Made by a program: the position numbers and the translations under genes. Below the pieces are notes generated by a model. The model saw only the letters and a program-made list of their open reading frames with translations. It was not told the origin of the DNA and did not search any database. DNA of 64,000 nucleotides from Pontiella agarivorans (GTDB lineage: Bacteria > Verrucomicrobiota > Kiritimatiellia > Kiritimatiellales > Pontiellaceae), in the NCBI RefSeq assembly GCF_034531395.1, contig NZ_JARVCO010000004.1, positions 62,001 through 126,000 of the forward strand, given 5' to 3'. Shown here piece after piece: positions 40,155-49,334 of the stretch. The stretch's first letter is position 1; each line of letters starts with the position of its first letter.

Positions 40155-43055
40155 TCAAGGCGTTATTGTGCGCATGACCGAATGAACCCGCACACCATTC
40201 AGCCCCGAATTATTGGCTCCCGGATTAATCGTCTGGAAAAAACCATAGGCTCCGCCGCCGTTCAGGGCACTGAAAAGCGCCGCATCCACACCACTCACCG
40301 TTCCTGTTCCGGTATCGGTGCCATCGGTCAGATTCTGCAGCCGGACCGTATAGGCTGTGCCCGCCGCGTCGGCGCCCATCGTCAGGACATAATCAAACTG
40401 CAGCAGATCTCCGGCATTCAACGGTGCTCCGGTGATATTGGATGCCCCCGACACCGTCGAATAATTACTCAACAGACGATAGGTATTTTCATCTTTAATA
40501 ATCTGGATATTTGCATCGGCAGCAATCGCATTTCCGGCTCCGACCGATTCCCCGGCACGGCTCTCCTTCAGGCCGCCGAGAAAGGTGTACACAAAGTTGG
40601 TCGGTGTTGAATCGCTGCCGGTGAATTCAAAACTGATACGCAGGCTGTAACTTTCGCCGGCCGCCAGTTGCACAGACTCATCGAGCACCGCCGCCTGTCC
40701 GCCGGCCGTGGTTTCAATCCGGCCCGAACCGGCGGCATCGACCACACTCCAGCCGGAGTCTGCATTCCATAACTGCTGTCCATCCAGCGTGCCGTCCGTA
40801 TAATCCGGAGCGGTAAATTCAATACGTCCTGGAATGGGAACTTCAGGCGCATCGGTTTCCAGCAGCCGGAAAAACTCCTGCGGATAAGCCACCGGATTCG
40901 TAACCGATCCTGCACCACCGGAATCAATGGACAAACCGGCCTGATTGGTCACCCAGCTCCCATCAACCAGATTCGTATTGGAAAGCAGCGAGAACCAGCT
41001 TCCGGCCGGACCGTTAGAAAAACCGAGAACGATATCGGTACCCAGCATTTCGTAATAATCAATATCAATATAAGACGGTGGCGTCTGTCCATCATCGATG
41101 ACCCGCAGCGCAACAGTACTGATATGCCCGCCACGGTCGGGAAACACCACTTCAACCAGGTTGTTTTCCTGAAGCTGTGCATGGTCCACCGGCACATGAA
41201 GCATTCCGAAATACTGAGATCGGTCATCCTCTTCGAATCCCATCAGATCGGCCGGAACCGCAACCGAAACCCCGTTCACTTTAACCGTCGGTTGCTGCGA
41301 CAATCCGTACGCCCGGGCAAAACCGATGCGCAGTTCCGCACGGCCCGACAATCCCGGCACAACACCGTTGATGCGGAATGAATTGGTTAAACCGGCATCG
41401 ATGGCTTTCAGGTAGGTGTCGGCATAATATTTGGATTCCGAAAGCGTCTGTTCAATCTGTATCGGGGAAGCCAGGGTGTATTCCAGAATCACACATCCTT
41501 CGCGCCCCACCTGAACCTGAGCAATATCACCGACATGGTTGGTTTCGACCAGCGCAACAGAACCGACATCCCCGACACCGTCCCAGTAAAGGTTTTTCTC
41601 CAGCACGCTCTGAACAGTATTGCTGTATGCATCGAACAGCGAAAGTTCCACGTCGGAGATTTCATCCACCAGATTATTAATGATCAGATAAACCTTATCA
41701 TCATCCGCATAAGCATCCACCTGGATATCCGGGTCGTCCGAAGTCACATCAAGCCGCGCACCTTTCACATTCGCCCACTGATCATAAAATTTCACGAGAT
41801 CGGTATAAATCCAGTCCCCGGTATAACTCTCCGGCTCATTCTCCTGCCGCAGCAGGCGCGGTCCGTAGGGTTCACCGGTCGATGAATTCCGCCCCCACTC
41901 CGCTTTCACCACCGTGAACGGAATGGTCTTCAGCATCATGTGCGGACGATCCATGAAAGCCAGCATCATGGCATTGCAGGATTTCAGACGCAGCCAGTCA
42001 CGATAGGCATTCCAGCCCTGATTATTATAATCATGGGTCTGCGCACCGTATTCTGAAATCATATACGGACGACGAACCCCCAGCTGTTTTTCACTGTAAT
42101 AATCGATCATATCGAACATGGCTTCCATGTTCGCCCCTTTGCGATATTTCTGCAGCCCGCCTCCAATGCTTGGAAAATCGTAAAGATGCAGGCTCCAGAA
42201 ATCCATTTTTTCGCCGGCGATGTCGATGAACGATTTCCACTCGTCGTCCCATTCCTGAAAATTGTCTTCATCGTGATCCGGAAAGGTGGTCACAAAACCG
42301 CCGATCAGCGAGTTGGTATTGTGCGCTCGGATTCCATCCGCCACCCCATTATGAAACCGCCAGATATCATCCGCCGTTGCGGAGCCGTAATCCGGATCGG
42401 ATGACCAATCGAGGATATGCCAGTCGGGTTCATTGATAATTTCCACAAAAGCCGGCGATGGACGACCGTTTCCGTTTTCCCCGAAGTTATCGTAAAAATT
42501 ATCCAGATAAAGGCCCATAAAATCGCCGGTTGCAGAACCCAGCGGCTCCGTCGGGGAATCATTCGTCGAAATGGCCCAGCCGTTATACTCGGCTCCGTTG
42601 GGCCAGAATCCGCTGTACTGAGCACATAGAACATCCCCTGTTGCACGGGATTCATAGGCATGCCGGCTCGTCTCACCGTCGTAGGAATTGCGCGACTTCG
42701 TCCCCTCGCTCACCATGGTCGAAGCATCCACCCATCCCGGGTTGGCAGCATCTTCGTCGATGTATGCATTCCCCCGCCGCTGCCAGCTGATACCGCCGGT
42801 TTCACGCCCGAAATAAACATCCCGCCCATTCATGAAATCATCCAGCAGGTCCGGCACGGCATTCGCCGCCCCCTGCTGCCCGCCATCCCAGTCGCTTTCG
42901 GTATGACTGGAGTGAATAGTTATGAATTTTTCCCGCTCAAAGGTTGAAACTCCGCCCGCTGCACGACCGGTATTCAGATCAACCTCAACCGAGACTCCGG
43001 CTGCACAAAACGGCAGAAGCAGCCCCACGGAAATAGTCCCTATATACATCTTCAT
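40155..43055 (-). CDS. GH86 beta-agarase/porphyranase with DGQQ-type C-terminal module
   Basis: Secreted enzyme of 966 residues. Signal peptide 1-20; GH86 barrel with the acid/base in VEIINEPD (Glu209) and the nucleophile in YMISEYGAQ (Glu335). A beta-sandwich with QQPTVKVNG and GFEEDDRSQYFGML follows. The TNGP...TNL...QEFFR module is at about 665-735 and the DGQQLW module at 745-966. GAGGGACG gives the ribosome site. It lies downstream of the second two-component pair, 106 bases after the response regulator stop, with a TATCCAATGGCTGGAA element in that gap. It is a good candidate for direct control by the pair. Confidence 0.93.
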   Translation of the reverse strand: MKMYIGTISVGLLLPFCAAGVSVEVDLNTGRAAGGVSTFEREKFITIHSSHTESDWDGGQQGAANAVPDLLDDFMNGRDVYFGRETGGISWQRRGNAYIDEDAANPGWVDASTMVSEGTKSRNSYDGETSRHAYESRATGDVLCAQYSGFWPNGAEYNGWAISTNDSPTEPLGSATGDFMGLYLDNFYDNFGENGNGRPSPAFVEIINEPDWHILDWSSDPDYGSATADDIWRFHNGVADGIRAHNTNSLIGGFVTTFPDHDEDNFQEWDDEWKSFIDIAGEKMDFWSLHLYDFPSIGGGLQKYRKGANMEAMFDMIDYYSEKQLGVRRPYMISEYGAQTHDYNNQGWNAYRDWLRLKSCNAMMLAFMDRPHMMLKTIPFTVVKAEWGRNSSTGEPYGPRLLRQENEPESYTGDWIYTDLVKFYDQWANVKGARLDVTSDDPDIQVDAYADDDKVYLIINNLVDEISDVELSLFDAYSNTVQSVLEKNLYWDGVGDVGSVALVETNHVGDIAQVQVGREGCVILEYTLASPIQIEQTLSESKYYADTYLKAIDAGLTNSFRINGVVPGLSGRAELRIGFARAYGLSQQPTVKVNGVSVAVPADLMGFEEDDRSQYFGMLHVPVDHAQLQENNLVEVVFPDRGGHISTVALRVIDDGQTPPSYIDIDYYEMLGTDIVLGFSNGPAGSWFSLLSNTNLVDGSWVTNQAGLSIDSGGAGSVTNPVAYPQEFFRLLETDAPEVPIPGRIEFTAPDYTDGTLDGQQLWNADSGWSVVDAAGSGRIETTAGGQAAVLDESVQLAAGESYSLRISFEFTGSDSTPTNFVYTFLGGLKESRAGESVGAGNAIAADANIQIIKDENTYRLLSNYSTVSGASNITGAPLNAGDLLQFDYVLTMGADAAGTAYTVRLQNLTDGTDTGTGTVSGVDAALFSALNGGGAYGFFQTINPGANNSGLNGVRVHSVMRTITP

Positions 43056-43103
43056 CGTCCCTCTTCCTTTCGGTTTTCGCCCTGCGATTCTCCTCCACAG
43101 CGT

Positions 43104-43160
43104 GTTAACCTCCCATAGGTCGAAAGAACGACAAATCAGCTATTTATCCAATGGCTGGAA
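43104..43160. promoter_or_regulatory. upstream region of the 966-residue GH86 gene
   Basis: It contains TATCCAATGGCTGGAA (43145-43160), CCCATAGG (43112-43119) and GTTAAC (43104-43109), all within 50-105 bases of the start. CCCATAG also occurs at the palindrome before kinase 1 and, inverted, before the 1015-residue protein. Confidence 0.4.
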
Positions 43161-43161
43161 T

Positions 43162-43785
43162 CTACAGGTGCACAATTCCCCGTTTTACGGCAGCAATCGC
43201 CGCCTGGGTACGGTCCAGCACGCCGAGTTTTTCAAGCACATTGGAAACATGCACGCGCACCGTGCTGGCCGAAAGATCGAGTTCCCCCATGATCTCCTTG
43301 TTGCTGTTTCCGGCAACAATCAACTTGAGGACCTCCAGTTCCCGCGGAGTGAGCGAAGCCTGCCCTTTCCGCGCTTCCAGCTTGCGGGCAATCGCGGCCG
43401 GAAAATAGCTGCGCCCCTCCGCCGCCTCGCGAATGGCTTCAATGATGTGCTCATACGCATCAGCTTTGGAGAGATACCCCGCCACGCCGGTCTGCCAGGC
43501 GTTCCAGATATCTTCCTCTCCTTCATACGTGGAAAGAAACAGAATTTTGGCATCGGGAAACTGCGAAAGAATCCGCTTCGATGCTTCGAGGCCGTCGAGA
43601 TCGGGCATGCGGTAATCCATGGTCACCACATCCGGGTGACATTCGCTGTAGAGCCCCACCGCTTCTTCACCGGTGGCGGCCTCCGCCACGGTAGTCATAT
43701 CTCCTTCATCCGAGATAATATCCTTCAGCCCGACACGCAGCAGTCCGTTATCATCCACAATCATAACCGAAATTTTATCACTCAT
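43162..43785 (-). CDS. NarL/LuxR-family response regulator (pair 2)
   Basis: 207 residues from the ATG at 43785, overlapping the kinase gene by 8 bases. The receiver motifs are MIVDDNGLLR, the phospho-acceptor Asp in [12 protein letters not shown], and the conserved Lys in YLSKADA. The C-terminal LuxR helix-turn-helix is LTPRELEVLKLIVAGNSNKEIMGELDLSASTVRVHVSNVLEKL. It is similar throughout to regulator 1 but differs in the recognition helix (ASTVRVHVSN versus [10 protein letters not shown]), so overlapping yet distinct operators are likely. Probable targets are the adjacent GH86 genes. Confidence 0.95.
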   Translation of the reverse strand: MSDKISVMIVDDNGLLRVGLKDIISDEGDMTTVAEAATGEEAVGLYSECHPDVVTMDYRMPDLDGLEASKRILSQFPDAKILFLSTYEGEEDIWNAWQTGVAGYLSKADAYEHIIEAIREAAEGRSYFPAAIARKLEARKGQASLTPRELEVLKLIVAGNSNKEIMGELDLSASTVRVHVSNVLEKLGVLDRTQAAIAAVKRGIVHL

Positions 43786-46663
43786 ACCTGCTCTCCAAAT
43801 GCGATGCATCCGTCCGCACCGTCAACTCAACCCGGGTTCCTTTTCCCGGCTCGCTTTCCATCGTTAAATGACCGGAAATTCTTCGTGCACGCTCCTGCAT
43901 ACCCAGCACGCCGTACCGCCCGGTCTCGGCAATGGCTTCCGGATCGAAACCACAGCCATCATCTTCAACAACAGCGGTAAATGTGGCCTCGCCGTACTTC
44001 ATGGAAACCGAAATCCGCTGCGGACTGGCGTGATGCGCCGCATTCACGGCGGCCTCAGTAATGATCCGAACCAGCTGATGCTCTACAAAAAGCGAAAGAC
44101 GAACCACTTTTCCCACGAGCCGGAACTGCAGTTTCGGGGCATCCTCATCCAGCCTCGAGATCAGCGTCTGTTTCACCGCAGCAGGCAGATCCACCTTCTC
44201 CAGCATGCCGTCGCGTAAATCCTTGATCGATGCGCGCGATTCCTCCTGACAGACCCGCAGCGCATTGACCGCTTTTTCCACCACCGGCAGATCTTCCGGC
44301 GAACTTTTCCGGATTTTATTCAATAATCGTCCCAGCTGCAGCGACAGTGCGGTCAGCCCCTGCTCAAGTGTATCGTGCAGCTCCCGCGCAATACGCTGAC
44401 GTTCATTCAGCACGGACTCCCGTTTAATCTGTTTTCCGATGGTACTGGTCTGTGCGGCAACCACCTTCCGCAACGAAAACACCCAAACCACCATGAGAAA
44501 CAGAATGCCCGAAACAATGATAATTCCCCAAAGCAGCCGCTGGGCCGTCCACCATGGGGCCTTGCGGATAATTTCGATTCCGGCCTCCCCGGAAAGTTCA
44601 AGCCAGAGAGCCGCAGTCATATTTTCAATCCGCGGATTTTTTGTTTCCGACACATGGCCGATTCCCGTCAGTTTGACCAAACTGCCCGGACGCAGGCCCT
44701 CCGGAAGCGGAACATCGCCGGGAAATCGTGCTTCCACCAGCCGACCGCCGGCACGGCACCACAGCGTCTGCACCTCAGGCAGCTGATCTGTTCCCCCATC
44801 GCCCGGAAACAAGCGTTTCTCGGCATAAACAAACTCGGCATCCAGTGCAATCAGGTCATAGTTCCAGCCGGAATCGATCCGCGAATTTTCCAGCGAAACC
44901 GTAAACGGCCGTACAGTCCGGCCGTGTTCCAGACACTGGATGGATACCGCCTGAAAAGACGGGCTGACCGGCTTAAGTTCAACATAGCCGACCAGTTCAA
45001 CCAGATCACCTTTCTGAAAAGGCTGCTCTCTGAAAATCGAAACCCTGAGACTGCATCCGTTTCCCCGAAGATACAGAGCATCTTCCGAACCGCCTGTAAC
45101 CACCCCTTTTGTTTTCACGAGAGCAAAGGTCTCTTTGCCATACTGCATCAGCTCATCGATCGAATAAAAGCGGGGTACAGAACCCAGAAAATCAGAAACC
45201 AGGCTGAAGTCATCCACGGAGTTAATATACAGAACCCGTCCGGTCATCTGCTTCATTTGATTGGCCTTGGTGGCCAGCACACCGGAAAAAGAAACGGGGC
45301 GGAACATAAAGCGCTTCATCCGCTCAAAAGCCCCCTGCTCATAAGGCACAAATATTTCAATCTGTTCGTTGCCGAAGCCCCGGGATGTTTCCAGTTTTAT
45401 CAGATAGTGCCCATAGGACTTGATGAATTCCATCGATACCGGCCGCCCGGTCACCTGCACCCAGTCCACATCAAAATTGGTGGAACGCGTGAGTGTACGG
45501 CTCAGCCGCATCGCTTCCGGCAACGCCCGTTGTCCGGTAACTCTCAACGATGAGGCCAGCAGCACCGGCGAATAGCCGCCGGACTCCGTAGTCCCTCTAA
45601 GCTCAACCAGACTGCCGGCCCGGAGATCCGTATATTCCGCAGCCGGCCGGGCCAGCTCAACATACATTCCGGCCTGATCGTCGTGCACAAACAGGCGCGT
45701 CTGCCGAGGATGCAGATTGAGTACCTGTGCCTCGATAATCACGGGGACCTTTTTTGCCGCTTCTTCATTCGTAAGCCGCTTAATGTCGAAAATTCGTTTT
45801 ATAACCGCTTCCGGTTCTCCGCCATAAGCCGGTTTACGGGCAAGCTCGCCCAACCGGGCTTCCGAAATTGGCGGCGAACGGCGCACCTCCAACGACAGGT
45901 TACTGACCCGCACATAGGATCCCAACGTGGAAAATCCCCCGGTCTCATCAAACTCGGCCGGAAGCCGCAGGAAAAAATAGAGCGGTTCCGCTGCGCAGTT
46001 ATTGTGGTTCGCCTGATTAATCAGACCGACAGCGGCCTGCTCAATACCGTTTACGTGATTCGAAGTGATTATTGTGGAAGGTCCGAACCCCTCCTCCGTG
46101 CGCTGCACATAAAAGGTTACAGTCAGCGGTCCACCGATATAACGGTCGTCCGAAGGCACCGCACAATGCGGATAGGGCTCGGTCCAGGAATCGGAGCGCA
46201 TATTCCAGAATGAAAACCCCGCATACTGTTCCGGACCACTTCCCGACAGTACCGAAGCATAGGCTCCGAGATCGCCGTGTATCCAGGGGGATTCTCCCCC
46301 TGTACGCAACCCGAATGAAAACCACCAGTGGTTCAGATTATCCGGGGATGTGATTCCCTTCGCTTCGAACACCATCTTAAAAACCGCATAGTCGCCGACC
46401 GCCAGCTGCACCGCATTCGTATTAAACATGGTGCCGCCTAAATCGGCGTCGCGGTAATCGCTTCTAAACGGTTCTCCCTTGATCCGTTCGCCATCCGAAA
46501 CCCACACCGGAGCCGTATTCGTCAAATGGTCGGTTTCATGCCACTGCACATTCCAACCCGAAAGGTCGGAACCGGATGTTTCAAAAACGGGTTTCGAAGC
46601 TCCGGACTGTGAAGCCGTCAGAAATGCAACGGCGAAACATATATTTTTAAACCCGGATATCAT
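43778..46663 (-). CDS. sensor histidine kinase with extra N-terminal beta-sandwich domain (pair 2)
   Basis: 961 residues. Signal peptide about 1-22. Residues about 25-265 form a beta-sandwich-like domain absent from kinase 1 (SGWNVQWHETD, NTNAVQLAVGDYAVFKMVFEAKG, GFSTLGSYVRVSNLSLEV). OB-fold-like units follow to about 705, including LYLRGNGCSLRVS, which matches [13 protein letters not shown] of kinase 1. One membrane helix lies at about 710-732. HisKA_3 has His763 in [14 protein letters not shown], and the HATPase has EDDGCGFDPEAIAETGRYGVLGM. The N-terminal domain resembles the DGQQ module of the secreted enzymes, which suggests it binds the same glycan. This similarity is by eye only. Confidence 0.92.
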   Translation of the reverse strand: MISGFKNICFAVAFLTASQSGASKPVFETSGSDLSGWNVQWHETDHLTNTAPVWVSDGERIKGEPFRSDYRDADLGGTMFNTNAVQLAVGDYAVFKMVFEAKGITSPDNLNHWWFSFGLRTGGESPWIHGDLGAYASVLSGSGPEQYAGFSFWNMRSDSWTEPYPHCAVPSDDRYIGGPLTVTFYVQRTEEGFGPSTIITSNHVNGIEQAAVGLINQANHNNCAAEPLYFFLRLPAEFDETGGFSTLGSYVRVSNLSLEVRRSPPISEARLGELARKPAYGGEPEAVIKRIFDIKRLTNEEAAKKVPVIIEAQVLNLHPRQTRLFVHDDQAGMYVELARPAAEYTDLRAGSLVELRGTTESGGYSPVLLASSLRVTGQRALPEAMRLSRTLTRSTNFDVDWVQVTGRPVSMEFIKSYGHYLIKLETSRGFGNEQIEIFVPYEQGAFERMKRFMFRPVSFSGVLATKANQMKQMTGRVLYINSVDDFSLVSDFLGSVPRFYSIDELMQYGKETFALVKTKGVVTGGSEDALYLRGNGCSLRVSIFREQPFQKGDLVELVGYVELKPVSPSFQAVSIQCLEHGRTVRPFTVSLENSRIDSGWNYDLIALDAEFVYAEKRLFPGDGGTDQLPEVQTLWCRAGGRLVEARFPGDVPLPEGLRPGSLVKLTGIGHVSETKNPRIENMTAALWLELSGEAGIEIIRKAPWWTAQRLLWGIIIVSGILFLMVVWVFSLRKVVAAQTSTIGKQIKRESVLNERQRIARELHDTLEQGLTALSLQLGRLLNKIRKSSPEDLPVVEKAVNALRVCQEESRASIKDLRDGMLEKVDLPAAVKQTLISRLDEDAPKLQFRLVGKVVRLSLFVEHQLVRIITEAAVNAAHHASPQRISVSMKYGEATFTAVVEDDGCGFDPEAIAETGRYGVLGMQERARRISGHLTMESEPGKGTRVELTVRTDASHLESRYE

Positions 46664-46730
46664 ATTTTTTCATACTACTCACCACACGCTCATTATCCAA
46701 GCCCTGCAGCAGATTATGTAAAAAGGCCTC

Positions 46731-46760
46731 CGCCGAAACGGAGGCCTTTACAACATTCGG
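46731..46760 (-). terminator. Rho-independent terminator
   Basis: An 11-bp stem, AAAGGCCTCCG/CGGAGGCCTTT, with a 6-base loop, flanked by A and T runs on both sides, lies 30 bases after the stop of the 770-residue protein gene. It could work in both directions. Confidence 0.85.
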
Positions 46761-46789
46761 CAGACCGGATTAAATCGCTTCGCTCCCCA

Positions 46790-49102
46790 TCACGGCATAT
46801 TGGTCGTAATCGTCGTTTTAAAGAACAGCCTGTCGCTGGTGCTCAGCTCCCGGGTGACGGCATCATACATAGCATCATGCGGCGTACGGTTGATTGAATC
46901 CCAGACGGCCGGGGTAAAGTCAATATTCACCAGATCCGGAGTCGTCAACAGATTATAGGAAATTCCACTGAGCGGATCCGTCAGCTCAACGATGGTGTAA
47001 TACACAACACCGTTGGAAACCGTCATTTCCGGAAGTACACCGACATCCGCCGGATTGGTGGGGTTCCCGGCCCATCCGTATTCATGAAGATTGAGCATTC
47101 CGTCCCCATCAAAGTCTTCATAGGCTCCGCTGTTCGGTTCACCGGCCATACCGTATTCTTCCAGAAAAGCATCAAACCCTTCCGGTTCCGGCGGGGGATT
47201 CAGCAGAATAACCGCCGCCAGATTATCTATTTCATACCCCGCCGGATTTGCGCCGCTGACAGCATCACCGTCACTCAGATCATCCGCAGTATAAATGCAG
47301 AAGTAGGTTGGATTATTGTAGGCCGCAGCATTCACAATGGCGATATCTTCAACACGGTACGACATCGCCGTTATTTTATTGGAAACCATCATGCTGCACA
47401 GCCAGGTATCAGCCACGGCCGTTTTCTTTGCGGTGTAGGAGACGGCCAGTTCATCGCTTTCGTGATCGGCCGTTCCGAGATCAATACCGAGATCAGACAG
47501 CGGAATACGCAGCACCGGCGGGGTGATCGCCATGTAATCATCATCGGCAGCAAAGGTGATCGCCACATCATTACTGTTCATGGTCTGGTACCAGGCAAAA
47601 CCCAGCTCTGTACCGGTCGCTCCGAAACGTTTAGCTGCCTGGTTACCCGTGGTTGAAAAAAACATATCAATGAACCGTCCGTCGTCCGAACCGTTCACAA
47701 ACATTTTCCAGTCGTAAGTAACCCGCAGGGTTTCGTTCGAAACCAGCACACGCGCCGGATCAGTGACATAAACACCGCGGTTAGCAAGACCGCCGACATT
47801 GGTATCCGATGGAATGCCGCCGAAACCGCCATCAGCCGGCAGGTCGGCCAGCCCCGGACGATGCTTGATGACCGTCGGACTCCCGGCAGTATCACCGCCG
47901 CTCCACCAATACTGATCGAAATTCAGCAAATCCATTCCATAAGTTGGAAGGTTCCAGCTGTACAGCGCATGCGGCGTCCAGAATGAACCCAGATTCCAGT
48001 TATATACCACTTCCAAAGCGGGCAATACGGTCCGGATATTCAGATTATCAATTTTATTATTAAAGGTCGCATTCGGATTCGAATGATACCCCACCTCCCA
48101 GACAATCTTTTCAATCGGAGCCGACAGGTCTCCCGAAGTTGCCGCCGTATACGTTACGAGTCCTGCATTGGTTACCGGCTCGATGACCCACTGCGCCAAA
48201 CCGGCAGCATAACCCGTCACCGTAGGATTCATGCTGCTCTCCGGCGGGTTGCCTTTATTGGCTTCGATATCAATGGATTCCACAACAAACCAGGACTTGC
48301 TTCCGTCCTTGTAGATTTCAAAAGTCCCCGGTTCCTGGTCGTTTGCCTCATAGGCCGCTTTCAAAGCTGTTCCATTTGCACCGCCCGGTCCATCACCGCC
48401 GCTGGACGCCGTTGCCCGGCCACCGACCTGCATGACAATGCCGTTATTCGTTTCACTGTAGCTGAAACTGGGAACCTCCCACCAGTTTCCGTCAAATTCC
48501 TCCCAGTCAAAAACCGCAGTGTCTTCCTGAAAAACCGGTTCATCCGCGGTCGTGATACTCAGGTTATCAATCTGGTTTTGATAGTTTGCCCCCGCATTGG
48601 TTGAAATGCCCGTATGCCAGACAATCTTACTGACCGGATTGGTTAAACTGCTCATACCGGCTGGTGTATAGGTGGTAAAACCAACCCCTTCTGCGGGAAC
48701 AATCGTCCAGACCACAGCGCCGTCTGCAGTTCCTTTAACCGTCGGGGTGTATTCCCCGTCGCCGAATGCACTGATATCAATGGAATCAATCACAAAATAG
48801 GTATCCACTCCGCTCTCCTGAAATGTGAATTCACCGGCAGAGCTATCCTGTGGATCATAATCCACTTTAAGGGCGGCTCCATTATCTCCGCCCGCACCGT
48901 CACCGCCGTCTACAGCCGTTGCCCGTCCGCTTGCATTCATCACTATTCCATTATTTGTTTCGCTGTAGCTGAAGCTGTTAATCTCCCACCACGCGCCATC
49001 AAATTCTTCCCAGTCAAACGTGGCGCTGAGGCCTGCGGCTCCAGTTTGTATTACCGCACAGGAAGCCAGCACTCCTCCCAGCAACAATGGTTTCATTTTC
49101 AT
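46790..49102 (-). CDS. secreted non-catalytic protein with two FDW modules and calcium-binding tail
   Basis: 770 residues from the ATG at 49102 (AAGGAG 8 bases upstream, signal peptide 1-23). Two copies of the FDWEEFDG-x-WWE module occupy about 27-185 and 196-357, each ending in a QIDNLSI/KIDNLNI strand. A 290-residue beta-sandwich follows (SWNLPTYGMDLLNFDQYWW...). Then comes a calcium-binding segment, EDFDGDGMLNLHEYGWAGNP, and a C-terminal beta domain. No catalytic motif is visible. The same module caps two GH86 enzymes here, so binding of agar or porphyran is a reasonable inference. It may be a surface glycan-binding protein. Confidence 0.85.
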   Translation of the reverse strand: MKMKPLLLGGVLASCAVIQTGAAGLSATFDWEEFDGAWWEINSFSYSETNNGIVMNASGRATAVDGGDGAGGDNGAALKVDYDPQDSSAGEFTFQESGVDTYFVIDSIDISAFGDGEYTPTVKGTADGAVVWTIVPAEGVGFTTYTPAGMSSLTNPVSKIVWHTGISTNAGANYQNQIDNLSITTADEPVFQEDTAVFDWEEFDGNWWEVPSFSYSETNNGIVMQVGGRATASSGGDGPGGANGTALKAAYEANDQEPGTFEIYKDGSKSWFVVESIDIEANKGNPPESSMNPTVTGYAAGLAQWVIEPVTNAGLVTYTAATSGDLSAPIEKIVWEVGYHSNPNATFNNKIDNLNIRTVLPALEVVYNWNLGSFWTPHALYSWNLPTYGMDLLNFDQYWWSGGDTAGSPTVIKHRPGLADLPADGGFGGIPSDTNVGGLANRGVYVTDPARVLVSNETLRVTYDWKMFVNGSDDGRFIDMFFSTTGNQAAKRFGATGTELGFAWYQTMNSNDVAITFAADDDYMAITPPVLRIPLSDLGIDLGTADHESDELAVSYTAKKTAVADTWLCSMMVSNKITAMSYRVEDIAIVNAAAYNNPTYFCIYTADDLSDGDAVSGANPAGYEIDNLAAVILLNPPPEPEGFDAFLEEYGMAGEPNSGAYEDFDGDGMLNLHEYGWAGNPTNPADVGVLPEMTVSNGVVYYTIVELTDPLSGISYNLLTTPDLVNIDFTPAVWDSINRTPHDAMYDAVTRELSTSDRLFFKTTITTNMP

Positions 49103-49274
49103 CGATCTCACTCCTTGGTTTGAATAACGGACCGTATTCACTGCGGGACAAATCCTGTTCCCACCTATTGATGCTGATACGTTAGGTCACTCTCCCGGCT
49201 TTCGGTATTGGATATCTATCCAAGGTTTGAAACCTCCCGGATCATCCCGCAGACTCTGCGGCCTGAATGCAAAA

Positions 49275-49303
49275 AGGGCTCACCCGAAAAACGGGTAAGC
49301 CCT
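49275..49303 (-). terminator. Rho-independent terminator of the TonB-like gene
   Basis: The minus strand reads AGGGCTTACCCG, a five-T loop, CGGGTGAGCCCT, then TTTTGC. The 12-bp stem has one mismatch and lies about 32 bases after the stop. Confidence 0.88.
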
Positions 49304-49334
49304 GTATGAGATGAAATCGATTCTATACGCCGCC

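Noticed and set aside
42163-42178. TCCAATGCTTGGAA inside a GH86 gene
   Set aside because: It lies in coding sequence (FPSIGGG) and is not near a start. Kept out of the motif list.
49249-49263. CCGCAG-ACT-CTGCGG hairpin upstream of the 770-residue protein gene
   Set aside because: The 3-base loop and position between a terminator and a promoter give no clear function.
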